This document shows positions 33,434-42,202 of a stretch of DNA of 57,234 nt, one piece after another. The stretch spans positions 1 to 57,234 of the forward strand of contig CAZNLL010000006.1 in NCBI GenBank assembly GCA_964573885.1, read 5' to 3'. Origin of the DNA: CAZNLL01 sp964573885 (GTDB lineage Bacteria; Desulfobacterota; DSM-4660; Desulfatiglandales; Desulfatiglandaceae). A program made the position numbers and the translations under genes. Position 1 is the stretch's first letter. Every line of letters begins with the position of its first letter. The notes under the pieces were generated by a model. That model was not told where the DNA came from. It ran no database searches and worked only from the letters and a program-made list of their open reading frames with translations.

Positions 33434-34969
33434 ATGACAAACCCGCAGAGAGAGGCCCACGGGGGCTCCAGGGCGATCATGTTCCTCGGCACGGGCAGTG
33501 ATGTGGGGAAATCCATCGCCACCACCGCCTTCTGCCGGATCCTGAAGCGGCGGGGGTACCGGGTGGCCCCTTTCAAGGCCCAGAACATGTCCAATAACTC
33601 CTATGTCACGGTGGAGGGAGGGGAAATCGGCCGCGCCCAGGTGGTCCAGGCCGAGGCCGCGGGTCTCCTCCCTTCAGTGGACATGAATCCCATCCTTCTC
33701 AAGCCCTCCACCCAGACGGGCGCCCAGGTGGTGTTACTCGGGAAGGTTTATGCCCAGCTCGACGCCGTGGACTATCACGGCCTCAAGCAGCACCTTAGAA
33801 AAACGGTGCTGGAATCCTACCATAGGCTGGCCTCCAAATACGACGTGATCGTCATGGAGGGGGCGGGCAGTTGCTGTGAAATGAACCTGAAAAAGCACGA
33901 TTTGGTCAACTTCCCCATGGCCAAGTCGGTAAAGGCCCCTTGTATATTGGTGGCGGATATTGACCGGGGGGGCGTCTTCCCCCAAATCATCGGAAGCTAT
34001 CACCTCATGACCCGTCTGGAAAGGCAACTCACCGCCGGGTTCCTTGTCAACAAGTTCCGCGGGGACCTGGCCCTTTTCGCCACGGGCACGGATTATATCC
34101 AGAAGCGGACCCAACGCCCCGTACTGGGAGTGGTCCCCTTTTTTGAGGATATCCAGATCAACCAGGAAGACTCTGTGGCCGTACAGGGAGACCGCCGCCC
34201 CCCGGCGCCGACCGGCCCCGAAACGGTCAATATCGCCGTAGTCCGCCTCCCGGCCATATCCAACTTCACAGACCTGGAGCCCCTGGAAGGGGAGCCCGGC
34301 GTGGTGGTCAACTATCTTTCCCGGCCCGCCGAACTCACCGCTCACTACGACGCCCTGATCCTCCCCGGGACCAAGAATGTGATGGAAGACGCGGCCTGGC
34401 TCCAGCACACAGGCTGGGTACCGGTGGTGGGGGCCTTTCTCGACTCGGGCAAGCAGGTCATGGGTATCTGCGGGGGCTATCAGTTATTGGGGGAAGAAAT
34501 CCTGGATCCCCATGGGGTCGAGTCACCCCGCCCTCAAGTGGGGGGCCTGGGCATCATACCGGTCAGGACGGTCCTGGAAAGAAAAAAAGTGGTGCGCCGG
34601 GTCACAGGGCATTGCCTGGTCAACGGTGAAAGGGTGGCAGGCTACGAAATCCATATGGGGGACACTTACCCCGTCCGCACCGAGGGGGGCGCCTTCCTTG
34701 AAATCCACGAACCTGGGAGGCGAAAACAGTGGCTAGATGGGTGGTCTGTAAGGGGAGGGCTCGCTGCGGGGGTCTATCTTCACGGCATCCTGGATGAACC
34801 CGGCTTTCGAGGGGAATTCCTGAACGCCCTGCGCCGCAAAAAGGGACTGGGGGAAACGAAACCCGGGCCCGGTAGACGGGGCCGGTTCCATCAATACGAC
34901 CGCCTGGCCGAGCTATTCGAGGCCCACTGTGATGTGGATCGCATCCTGGCACTTCTCGAAAGAACGTGA
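33434..34969 (+). CDS. cobQ: Cobyric acid synthase
   Basis: 511 residues, complete CobQ/CbiP. The ATP-binding DTBS-like domain starts MFLGTGSDVGKSIATTAFC and contains PFKAQNMSNNSYVT and VMEGAGSCCEMNLK. The glutamine amidotransferase domain has the nucleophile elbow VMGICGGYQLLG (Cys near residue 340) and the His-containing YLHGILDEPGFRG. It amidates adenosylcobyrinic acid a,c-diamide at four carboxylates in cobalamin biosynthesis (established). It lies directly after the DUF364 gene; no other cob genes are in the window. No cobalamin riboswitch was seen upstream. Confidence 0.95.
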   Translation: MTNPQREAHGGSRAIMFLGTGSDVGKSIATTAFCRILKRRGYRVAPFKAQNMSNNSYVTVEGGEIGRAQVVQAEAAGLLPSVDMNPILLKPSTQTGAQVVLLGKVYAQLDAVDYHGLKQHLRKTVLESYHRLASKYDVIVMEGAGSCCEMNLKKHDLVNFPMAKSVKAPCILVADIDRGGVFPQIIGSYHLMTRLERQLTAGFLVNKFRGDLALFATGTDYIQKRTQRPVLGVVPFFEDIQINQEDSVAVQGDRRPPAPTGPETVNIAVVRLPAISNFTDLEPLEGEPGVVVNYLSRPAELTAHYDALILPGTKNVMEDAAWLQHTGWVPVVGAFLDSGKQVMGICGGYQLLGEEILDPHGVESPRPQVGGLGIIPVRTVLERKKVVRRVTGHCLVNGERVAGYEIHMGDTYPVRTEGGAFLEIHEPGRRKQWLDGWSVRGGLAAGVYLHGILDEPGFRGEFLNALRRKKGLGETKPGPGRRGRFHQYDRLAELFEAHCDVDRILALLERT

Positions 34970-34979
34970 TGGTCCACAC

Positions 34980-35375
34980 CTAACAAGTCAAATGGAAGCC
35001 GGCACCCACTTTCTTTGACCTCTTCAGGGTATTAAAGGTCCTGATGGCCTCTTCATTGGAGGTCGCCACAAATTCAATGCCTCGCTTGCCCAGATCCGAT
35101 TCCAGGGTCTTGTCCGGTTTTACTCCCCCGCTCATACCGGTTCCCATGACAATCACCTCCGGGTCGGCATCAATGAGGCCCCTTAAATCATCCATGGTCA
35201 GGCCGTGGCCCCGTTTCCGCCGCCAGGGCTTTCGGACCTCGCCGTGGGGGAGGATGATCAAATCATCGGTATAGGTCCTGCCGTCGATGACCAGGGTCCC
35301 GAATCCGCACCGATCTATCCTCACATCGGTCTTGTTGACTTCTGTCTCCCCGGTCCCCCTGCCATTATCTCTCAT
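34980..35375 (-). CDS. Mth938-like domain protein
   Basis: 131 residues of the Mth938/DUF498 (NDUFAF3-like) fold: RCGFGTLVIDGRTYTDDLIILPHG, RKRGHGL and PEVIVMGTGMSGGVK followed by FVATSNEEAIRTFNTL. Biochemical role is unknown in bacteria; homologues assist respiratory complex I assembly in mitochondria. Its start overlaps the end of the 3-hydroxyacyl-CoA dehydrogenase gene by 11 bases, so they form an operon. An internal start near VNKTDVRI is possible. Confidence 0.8.
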   Translation of the reverse strand: MRDNGRGTGETEVNKTDVRIDRCGFGTLVIDGRTYTDDLIILPHGEVRKPWRRKRGHGLTMDDLRGLIDADPEVIVMGTGMSGGVKPDKTLESDLGKRGIEFVATSNEEAIRTFNTLKRSKKVGAGFHLTC

Positions 35376-36336
35376 TTTGGGAAGCCTCCAGAAGGACCTC
35401 GCCCAGGATCTTTAAGAGGACCCTATCCCGGCTGTTGATCACGCGATTCTTCTTCTTTTCCGGCCAGTCATAAAATCCCTTTCCCGTCTTCACGCCCAGC
35501 AAACCCTCTTCTACCCTGTTCTTTAACTCCTCCGAGGGTTTTGAAGCATTCTCCAGAAAGGGAAAAAGATACTCTTGTACGTCATAGCTCAGATCAAGAC
35601 CCGCCAGATCCGCTGTTTCCAGGGGCCCGATAAAGGGCAATCTAAGACCGAAACCATATTTAACCACCTTATCAATATCTTCGGGGGCGGCGATATTTTT
35701 CTCGGCCAGGGACATGGCCTCTCTCCACATGGCGTGCTGGAGCCTGTTTCCGAGAAAGCCCGGCACATCTTTCAGGACCCTTACGGGCTGTTTCCCGATT
35801 TTCTTCATGATCTCGAACACGGTTTCAAAGACGTCCTCTGAGGTCTCTTCCCCCTTGATAACTTCAACACAGGGTACAATATGGGGGGGATTCCAGAAAT
35901 GGGTCCCCAAAAATCGTTCCCTGTGCCTGAGTCCATGGCTGAGCCGGGTGATGCTTATGGCGGAGGTGTTACTGGTGATCACCACATGGGAATCGATTTG
36001 CCGCTCCAGCGCCTCAAAGACTTTGAGCTTGGCCTTCAGGTTTTCTTGGATCGCCTCGATGATGAAATCCCCCTTTTCACAAAAGGGACCCAAATCATCA
36101 CAAAGCTCAATACGCCGGATACAGGCCTCCATGTCGGGTTGGCTGACCAGGTTCAATTCGAGAAAAACCCCTAAGTTCCTTCGAATTCGTTCCGGCGCGG
36201 ACTTCAGCACCTCAGGGTCTGTATCAAAAAGAGTCACCTCATACCCCTTGATAGCAAAGGATTGGGCAATACCATGCCCCATTAGTCCCGCACCCACAAC
36301 GCCTATCTTGCGTATTTCGTCAGGTTTTAATGACAC
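35365..36336 (-). CDS. 3-hydroxyacyl-CoA dehydrogenase
   Basis: 323 residues with an N-terminal NAD-binding Rossmann site IGVVGAGLMGHGIAQ and Asp of FDTDPE for NAD preference. The catalytic His lies in GTHFWNPPHIVPCVEVI. The C-terminal helical domain has DVPGFLGNRLQHAMWREA. It oxidises a 3-hydroxyacyl-CoA to the 3-keto form. The NPP in place of the usual NPV is seen in FadB-like monofunctional enzymes acting on branched or aromatic-derived substrates (weak inference). It is the only such enzyme in the window and could serve the catabolic block, which lacks one. AGGAGGTAAAG precedes the ATG. Confidence 0.9.
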   Translation of the reverse strand: MSLKPDEIRKIGVVGAGLMGHGIAQSFAIKGYEVTLFDTDPEVLKSAPERIRRNLGVFLELNLVSQPDMEACIRRIELCDDLGPFCEKGDFIIEAIQENLKAKLKVFEALERQIDSHVVITSNTSAISITRLSHGLRHRERFLGTHFWNPPHIVPCVEVIKGEETSEDVFETVFEIMKKIGKQPVRVLKDVPGFLGNRLQHAMWREAMSLAEKNIAAPEDIDKVVKYGFGLRLPFIGPLETADLAGLDLSYDVQEYLFPFLENASKPSEELKNRVEEGLLGVKTGKGFYDWPEKKKNRVINSRDRVLLKILGEVLLEASQNER

Positions 36337-36381
36337 AGCACTTTACCTCCTGCCGGGAAAAGGCACCTTATAAGCCGGCGC

Positions 36382-37170
36382 TCATTTCACCACCCTGGGG
36401 AGATGGGTTGCTCTCACCTTTTTCCAAAACTCTGTGATAATCAACGTGGAGGCCTGATCGGACTTCAAGTCACGGTCCCTGGCCAGGTACCGGCAGTCCT
36501 TCATCAACTCCCCTCTTTTGAGGTTCAAGCCATAGTGCTCTCTCAGGTACATGCCAAGGGTCCTGTCCAGTCGATACAGCTCGTCCCGCTCCATGCGCGC
36601 AATAAAGACCCTGTCTTTCAGGGCCACCTCCGCCATCAACCGATCAACCGCCTCATCAACAGTGCGGGGATACAAAGGCTTCGAGCGCCCCCGCCGCTTG
36701 TCTTCAATGAGAAAGAGATAATAGACGGCCTTCACCATCCTTATGGTGTCATCGTAGTTCTCGGGGTCCTGCAAGGAAGAGCCGGTCACATGCAACGTGT
36801 GGATGCCGTTGAGGACCATCCAGAACTTGATTTCTTCCGCGGCCGTGAAACCTTTGACCACCTCCAGGTCCATAAAAAGACAGGGCCGCCCGTGTCTCTT
36901 TGCCATCTCCTCGGTGGCCTTCATGTCCCTCGGCGGGTGGCCGTAAGTGATGATCAGGGTGCCATCAGAATCAATGACATTCTTTTCGGCGGTCTCTTTG
37001 ACGTCCGGGATGGACATTTCCTTGAGCCCGTACCTGTCGGGCAAAGGGCCATCGTCGGTCATTCTTCCCTTGGGTATATGGCCCCCGTGGGCTATGCCCA
37101 GCTCCATGGCCGCATCCAGGGCTGCTCTGTCCACACCCGTCTGACCTCCAGATATGATTTTTCTGATCAT
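36382..37170 (-). CDS. Putative molybdenum carrier family protein with extra C-terminal domain
   Basis: 262 residues. The first about 150 match the molybdenum-carrier (MoCo carrier) family: KIISGGQTGVDRAALDAAMELG, HGGHIPKGR and TLIITYGHPP, a Rossmann-like nucleotide or cofactor binder. A further about 110 residues (DEAVDRLMAEVALKDRVFIAR, MYLREHYGLNLKRGEL) form a helical domain that is not part of the basic family. Function is not experimentally defined. It lies 46 bases upstream of the dehydrogenase gene on the same strand. ATG at 37170 is preceded only by a weak CTGGAGG. Confidence 0.75.
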   Translation of the reverse strand: MIRKIISGGQTGVDRAALDAAMELGIAHGGHIPKGRMTDDGPLPDRYGLKEMSIPDVKETAEKNVIDSDGTLIITYGHPPRDMKATEEMAKRHGRPCLFMDLEVVKGFTAAEEIKFWMVLNGIHTLHVTGSSLQDPENYDDTIRMVKAVYYLFLIEDKRRGRSKPLYPRTVDEAVDRLMAEVALKDRVFIARMERDELYRLDRTLGMYLREHYGLNLKRGELMKDCRYLARDRDLKSDQASTLIITEFWKKVRATHLPRVVK

Positions 37171-37300
37171 GACCCGGAATCCGCCCCCTCGCGATCACCC
37201 TGACCCGAGGAGGTGACAAAAGTCAACCCTTTTCTGGTTTCCCGGTCCAAAGCCCCCCTGGTGCCTGAGGGAGGACCTCCCTCCCTTAGAGGAGTTTTTT

Positions 37301-37329
37301 TTGACACCCGGATCGCGTTTTGATTAAAT
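37301..37329 (+). promoter_or_regulatory. Candidate sigma-70 promoter for the orphan gene at 37462
   Basis: TTGACA (37301-37306) lies right after a T8 run and is followed 17 bases later by TTAAAT (37324-37329). The predicted leader of about 125 bases contains the heptamer repeat array. Confidence 0.45.
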
Positions 37330-37396
37330 AGATTTGAAGGCGAAGCCGCCCGTTTTGGGATTTGGAAGGAGGGATGTGCGACTCTTGCCCATATTT

Positions 37397-37445
37397 CACA
37401 TCACACATCTCATATCGCACATCCCATGTCACACATCGTACGTCC
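37397..37445. repeat. Heptamer tandem repeat (seven units, consensus CACATCN)
   Basis: Seven contiguous 7-bp units fill 49 bp exactly: CACATCA, CACATCT, CATATCG, CACATCC, CATGTCA, CACATCG, TACGTCC. Position 7 varies freely while C6 and T5 are invariant. The array sits in the leader, 17 bp before the ATG at 37462. It is outside any recognised gene and not a CRISPR. Confidence 0.75.
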
Positions 37446-37461
37446 CTAATGGAGGTGCGCC

Positions 37462-38148
37462 ATGCGTTGGATTATCCCCGCCACAACCGCCATGTGGGCC
37501 TTTTGGAGGTGGCTGGAGCGACGGGAACAACAGAGATTGAGGGAACGAGACAGGATTTCGGCCCTTTACGTCAACCCCTTCCTGTCGGCCTGCGAAGACT
37601 TACAAAGCCGCATTTACAGCATCCTGGAGCTGAATGGTCTCCGCACCCTGCGAAAACGCTATCCCGACTCTGCCTACGCCCATGAGACCCTCTACCTTAT
37701 TGTCCGATACTTCGGGTGGGTCTCCAGTGTCCTGCGGTATGGCCCTTACACCCAGGACTCGGAAGTGATCCGGCTCACCGAACTCATCCGAAACGATTTC
37801 GCCACCACGGCTTGTCCGGTAGGGCCCTTCGCCTTCTTCCGTATAGAACAGAAGGCACTGGGAAAACTGGTCATGGAACGCTTTGAGGGTCAATACGGAA
37901 TCGAGATGGACACCATCCCCTTCTATGACTTCAAGGAACAGCTTGAATCGCCGCCCCTTTCCGAGAGCCAATCCATCCAGCAAAGCCTGAAGGCATTAAA
38001 GGAGGCGAGGAGCGGCAAGTCACTGAAAGGACGGGAACGGCTGGCCCAGGCCCAGGTCCACCTTGTGGACCTCTTGTGCTATCTGGAAAGCCAGGTGGGT
38101 ATCAGTCTCTTTCCCGGGGAACGGAAGACATGTACCCTTCCCAAGTGA
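37462..38148 (+). CDS. Unknown protein, possibly membrane-anchored
   Basis: 228 residues starting MRWIIPATTAMWAFWRWLERRE, a short Trp-rich hydrophobic stretch that could be an N-terminal anchor, followed by a charged helical cytoplasmic domain (RISALYVNPFLSACEDLQSRIY, LRKRYPDSAYAHETLYLIVRYFGW, FAFFRIEQKALGKLVMERF). No catalytic motif or family was recognised. GGAGGTGCGCC lies directly before the ATG. It stands alone, convergent with the FecE-like gene three bases away, and has its own predicted promoter and heptamer array upstream. Confidence 0.75.
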   Translation: MRWIIPATTAMWAFWRWLERREQQRLRERDRISALYVNPFLSACEDLQSRIYSILELNGLRTLRKRYPDSAYAHETLYLIVRYFGWVSSVLRYGPYTQDSEVIRLTELIRNDFATTACPVGPFAFFRIEQKALGKLVMERFEGQYGIEMDTIPFYDFKEQLESPPLSESQSIQQSLKALKEARSGKSLKGRERLAQAQVHLVDLLCYLESQVGISLFPGERKTCTLPK

Positions 38149-38151
38149 TGC

Positions 38152-38934
38152 TCAGTGAAGAGGAATACACACCTTTCTATGAGAATCGCTGTCCAGGGAG
38201 AGGATTTTTACGTCCACACCATAGGTGGTTCTCATCGTTTCCTCGGTAATCACCACATCGGGTTCGCCCATAAGCATGGACTCCCCCTGTTTCATGATGG
38301 CCGCCTTGTTGGCCGTGACAAAGGCGTGGTCGGGAAAATGAGAAGACATGATAATAGACAGGCCTTCCTCGGCAAGCCCGGTGATCACATTCAGTATCCG
38401 GACCTGATTTCCAAAATCCAGATGGGAGGTAGGCTCGTCCAGGAGTAGAATGGAGGGCTCTTGTGCCAGTACCATGGCGATAAGCACAAGCTGCATTTCT
38501 CCCCCGCTGATTTCCGTATAGGGCTTTTTGATCAGATGAGGGATTCCAACCCGTTCAATGGCCTTTTGCGCAATATCCCTGTCTTTGCGTCCAGGTGAGG
38601 ACAGACGCCCCAGGTGGGCGGCTCTGCCCATCAGTACTACATCCAAAACGGAGTAAGGGAATACAGGGTTATGCCTCTGGGGGATGTATCCGATTTTTTG
38701 GGCGATCTGCCGATGGTTGAGGCCGGCCATGTCCCGGCCGTATAACCACACCCTTCCCTCAGTGAGATTAAGGATATGGCCCATGCACATGATCAGGGTC
38801 GATTTCCCCGCCCCGTTCGGCCCCAGGATACAAAGGACATCCCCGCTCTCAATGGAAAAGGAGACCTTTTCGAAGATATTGATCTTTCCGTCATAGGAAA
38901 AGGACGCACTTTTTACCTTCAGCTTCTCGACCAT
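38152..38934 (-). CDS. FecE/BtuD-type ABC transporter ATP-binding protein
   Basis: 260 residues with Walker A LGPNGAGKST, signature EISGGEMQLV, Walker B ILLLDEPTSHLD and the switch His in MSSHFPDHAF. The IPQRHNPVFPYSVLDVVLMGR Q-loop region is typical of iron-siderophore/cobalamin importers. It energises the adjacent FecCD-like permease, whose gene it overlaps by 16 bases. Signature SGGEMQ rather than SGGQRQ is a mild variant. Confidence 0.9.
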   Translation of the reverse strand: MVEKLKVKSASFSYDGKINIFEKVSFSIESGDVLCILGPNGAGKSTLIMCMGHILNLTEGRVWLYGRDMAGLNHRQIAQKIGYIPQRHNPVFPYSVLDVVLMGRAAHLGRLSSPGRKDRDIAQKAIERVGIPHLIKKPYTEISGGEMQLVLIAMVLAQEPSILLLDEPTSHLDFGNQVRILNVITGLAEEGLSIIMSSHFPDHAFVTANKAAIMKQGESMLMGEPDVVITEETMRTTYGVDVKILSLDSDSHRKVCIPLH

Positions 38935-39935
38935 CCCACCTTGCTCTTTCTCAGAAGAAATGCAAAAAAGGGCGCGCCAACAATGGCTGTCAGGATGCGA
39001 AGGGGTATTTCTGTGGAGATGAGCATCCTGGCGCAGTCATCGATGGCCAGAAGATACAGGGCCCCTAATAGAAGGGAAGCAGGAAGCAGGGCCTTATGAT
39101 CCGGCCCCACGATCATCCGGCTGAAATGGGGGATGACCAGGCCCACCCATCCGATGATCCCGCTGATGCACACCGCAGAGGCCGTAATCATGGTTGAACA
39201 GACAATAATAACGGCCATGAGCCTGTTTGTATTGACTCCCATGGCCTTGGCCTCTTTCTCTCCCATGGACAGGATGTTGATTTTCCACCTTATGAGCAAA
39301 AGCACGATAATCCCCAGGGACATGGGCAGGATGACCACAGACAGCTCCTTGTTTGAGACCGAGGCAAGAGAACCCATAAGCCAGAATACAATGGCCGGCA
39401 GGGTGTCAAAGGGATCTGCCACATATTTTATCAGGGAAATGAGGGCGGTAAAAAGGGCGCCCACAATGATTCCTGAGAGGACCAGGACCAGTGTGTTGCT
39501 CTCTTTGTAGACCCGGCTGATATAAAAAGTCACCACCACGGCCAGTAATCCAAAAACAAAGGCGGCGAGCTGGACCAAAAAGGGGTCTTCCAGGAGAAGG
39601 ATGGCCACAGAGGCGCCGAAGCCCGCGCCCGCGGCCACCCCTAATATGTGGGGAGACACCAGGGCGTTGCGGAACAGGCCCTGAAAAGAGGCGCCTGAGA
39701 TGGATAATCCCGACCCCACCAGTAAGGCGGCCGTCAATCTCGGCACCCTGACCTTCCAGATGACCGCCTCTGCAGTGGCGTCCCAGGGCTGTTGGAGGGG
39801 AATAAATTTGGAAGCCAGGATCTTTATAACTTCGTTGGGTGAGAGAGGATACCTTCCCAAGAAAAGAGAGATAAAGAAAAGAACAACCAGCGAGACGGCC
39901 ATCAGCAGCCACCTCAACTTTTTTCCATCGCCCAT
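38919..39935 (-). CDS. FecCD/BtuC-type ABC permease
   Basis: 338 residues, about ten membrane helices, with family blocks RVPRLTAALLVGSGLSISGASFQGLFRNALVSPHILGVAAGAGFG, SMGEKEAKAMGVNTNR (coupling loop) and GIIGWVGLVIPHFSRMIVGPDHKALLPAS, given here as landmarks. It forms the homodimeric channel for iron-chelate, cobalamin or similar metal complexes. The broken DUF364 gene lies 12 bp upstream and the binding-protein gene beyond that, so all four are one operon. Confidence 0.88.
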   Translation of the reverse strand: MGDGKKLRWLLMAVSLVVLFFISLFLGRYPLSPNEVIKILASKFIPLQQPWDATAEAVIWKVRVPRLTAALLVGSGLSISGASFQGLFRNALVSPHILGVAAGAGFGASVAILLLEDPFLVQLAAFVFGLLAVVVTFYISRVYKESNTLVLVLSGIIVGALFTALISLIKYVADPFDTLPAIVFWLMGSLASVSNKELSVVILPMSLGIIVLLLIRWKINILSMGEKEAKAMGVNTNRLMAVIIVCSTMITASAVCISGIIGWVGLVIPHFSRMIVGPDHKALLPASLLLGALYLLAIDDCARMLISTEIPLRILTAIVGAPFFAFLLRKSKVGWSRS

Positions 39936-39947
39936 ATTCCTTCTTCT

Positions 39948-40833
39948 CTATGGCCTGGAGACCCTGGATATGATGTACGGTCGCTGATATTTCTTGAGGG
40001 CTGCTTCCATATCCACGGCATTGATCATGTCATATTCAAACCTCGTGGCATCCGTTATTCGATGAATAGAAATAAAATCTATTCCCAGGTTGAAAAAGGC
40101 ATCGGGAATCAACGTGGCACTGGGGCCGTAGACACCCCTGACCCTTGCCTGTTCCGAATAACCCAGCAAGTTCCTCAAAGGTGTCATTGATCAGGGACGA
40201 CCCTGTAATGACCACGACATGGGCGTCACCCAGGACCTCCTTGTTCTCCTCATGGGAATGGATGAAAATATCTTTTGGCCCATAATCAACGGTCTTGCCG
40301 ATAATGACTGACTGGAAAATCTCTTTGGGTCTCATATCTGTGATGTGGAGCTCCTGACATTTTCCGATCATATCCTCCACGATCCCTCCATACCCCACAA
40401 CGGCAACGACGTCTTTGTCTTTTATGATACTGGTGGGGAAGAACCCGCCCTCCTGGACAAAAAAGCCTCTTCGGCTGAGAGACGCGGGGTCGAGAAAGGG
40501 CAGAGAAAGTGCGCTCAGGGCGGCCATGGCCATGGATCTTTGCTGTATCCGCGGAGAAGTGAGGTTCTCCTCCACCACATCCAAAAGGGACCTGCCCAGA
40601 AGGCCCTTGATGTCTTCCAGATTCCCTTGGAAATCACCATAGATGTCGTGTTTTCCGGAAAAATTGAGGGCCATACCACATTGCCCCCCTGTGCCCGCCA
40701 GGACGTTCCACTGTGGCTTTATGGCGATCCTTGTCACCCTTCCCGGCTCCAGGCCTTCCCCTTCATAAAGTCTCTTGAGCCGCTCCAGGGTGTCTTGGAG
40801 GACAGGGGGTTTGCTTTTCCTGAGGGTTTTCAT
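39948..40833 (-). pseudogene. DUF364/DUF4213 protein gene broken by a +1 frameshift
   Basis: Residues from the start at 40833 read as DUF4213 plus DUF364 (VARVTRIAIKPQWNV-like start, MAMAALSAL, VVAVVGYGGIVEDMI, VVVITGSSLINDTFEELAG). Then, near 40160-40175, the coding signal moves to another frame, which supplies the family ending (YGPSATLIPDAFFNLGIDFI, then MEAALKKYQRPYIISRV) to 39948. The original frame instead continues into unrelated sequence. One extra base around the GGGTTATTCG stretch explains this. It may be a real inactivation, an assembly error or, less likely, programmed frameshifting. It lies between permease and binding-protein genes of a metal-uptake operon. Confidence 0.75.
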
Positions 40834-40899
40834 ATCCTTCCATTCCGGGGTCGTGCCAGCCGTGGCAGGCCTTTATAGGGCCTCTGGAAGAGGCCGGAA

Positions 40900-41976
40900 T
40901 TATTTCTTCTTTCCCTTGAAGGCGTACTGATTGATTTTGGGATAGAGCATTTCCCCCACATCTTCGTCAGTGAGACAATAATGAAAGATCCGGACATAAA
41001 AATCCTTGATCTGTGCCTCGATATCATAGCCCCCGAACAGCTCCGGGTAGGACAGCCTGGCCAGCCAGTGGGGAAACAGCACCGCCGCCTCCGCGGAAGG
41101 CCTGTTCCACATAAAAATCCCATAAGGCAATCGGTACACCCTCTTGTGCTTCACCGCCGACAAAGACGCCCACTGAGATCTTCCCAGGACCTCTTCCGGC
41201 TGGCCGTAGTCGATGATGATGATATCCGGATCCCAGGCCAGCAAGTGTTCCATGGAGACGTCCCTCAGGCCCCCTTCCTTGCCGCTGATGGTCTTGATAC
41301 TCTCGGCTGCGTTTATACAGCCGGCCGCCGCAATGCGCTCCTGCATATAGGTATCCCCTCCATAGGTGGTGAGATGCCTGGGGCCGAATCCAAGAAAGAC
41401 CTTGAGTCTCTTGTCCTTGGGAATGCTGGAAGTCTTGGACTTGAGGAAATCAACGGTCTCCTCAAAGTATGCACAGTACCCGGCGGCCTGTTCATTTTTC
41501 CCCAATACTTTGCCGAAAAACATGACTTCCTTCTTCTGCTTCTCGAAGTTGGTCCGGGGGGTAAAAACCCGCAGGGCGGGAATGTCAGTGTGCTTTTCCA
41601 CCACCGCCATGTCTTTAAAGCTCCCCATGCAGACATCGGGTCGGGTCTTAAGAAGTTCCTCGACGCTTATATCGGCGATACAACGCCGCGGTGCGGGCAT
41701 ATTGCCTATCCGGGGGTCGAGCTTTTTCAGAAGCCAGCTTTGTTTGTTGGGTACAGTGATGGCGCAGAGCCTGTCACCATCACCCAGCATGTACATGATT
41801 TGTACGCAGGGAGAGGTGAGCACCGCCACCCGGGATATGTTTAAGGGCACGGTCGCCTCCCGGCCGGACATATCCGTAATGGTTCTGGTATCGGCTTGAG
41901 CGCATTGAACCGTATGGAATCCGAGAAGTAGAGAACTCAAAAAGACCAGGGACAGGATATAAAGGACATTTTTCAT
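40900..41976 (-). CDS. Periplasmic binding protein for iron-chelate/cobalamin-type ABC transporter
   Basis: 358 residues with a signal peptide (MKNVLYILSLVFLSSLLLGF, cleavage near CAQA) and a FecB/BtuF-like class III binding fold: TITDMSGREATVPLNISRVAV, then IADISVEELLKTRPDVCMG and AWDPDIIIIDYGQPEEVLG. It delivers a metal complex to the downstream permease/ATPase pair. AAGGAGGGG before the ATG at 41976 supports the start. No riboswitch was recognised in the 388-bp upstream gap, which holds minisatellites. Confidence 0.88.
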   Translation of the reverse strand: MKNVLYILSLVFLSSLLLGFHTVQCAQADTRTITDMSGREATVPLNISRVAVLTSPCVQIMYMLGDGDRLCAITVPNKQSWLLKKLDPRIGNMPAPRRCIADISVEELLKTRPDVCMGSFKDMAVVEKHTDIPALRVFTPRTNFEKQKKEVMFFGKVLGKNEQAAGYCAYFEETVDFLKSKTSSIPKDKRLKVFLGFGPRHLTTYGGDTYMQERIAAAGCINAAESIKTISGKEGGLRDVSMEHLLAWDPDIIIIDYGQPEEVLGRSQWASLSAVKHKRVYRLPYGIFMWNRPSAEAAVLFPHWLARLSYPELFGGYDIEAQIKDFYVRIFHYCLTDEDVGEMLYPKINQYAFKGKKK

Positions 41977-42128
41977 GACCCCTCCTTGATATGTTGTAGG
42001 TGTTTTGTCTTGGTCATTACTGGCTATTTAAAGCCTTCTGTGGCCTAGCTCCTCACGAGTTCCTATATGGGCGGGTACACCCTGCCGATTCACGATGACC
42101 GGCCGCTGATACCAGGACGTAATCTACT

Positions 42129-42156
42129 TAATACCCAGTACCTAATGCCCAATACC
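42129..42156. repeat. Heptamer tandem repeat (four units, consensus YAATACC)
   Basis: TAATACC, CAGTACC, TAATGCC and CAATACC follow one another without gap in the space upstream of the metal-binding protein gene. The period equals that of the array at 37397-37445, though the unit differs. Confidence 0.6.
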
Positions 42157-42161
42157 TATCC

Positions 42162-42179
42162 TAACGATCCTAACGATCC
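42162..42179. repeat. Two 9-bp direct repeats (TAACGATCC)
   Basis: Two exact tandem copies at 42162-42170 and 42171-42179, immediately preceded by the partial unit TATCC. Part of a cluster of short tandem repeats. Confidence 0.65.
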
Positions 42180-42202
42180 TAGCCCACATACCATATCTCA
42201 GA

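Noticed and set aside
37267..37302. Intrinsic terminator from the GAGGGAGG/CCTCCCTC inverted repeat before a T8 run
   Set aside because: The loop would be a single base and the T-run starts 12 bases past the stem; no upstream plus-strand gene needs it.
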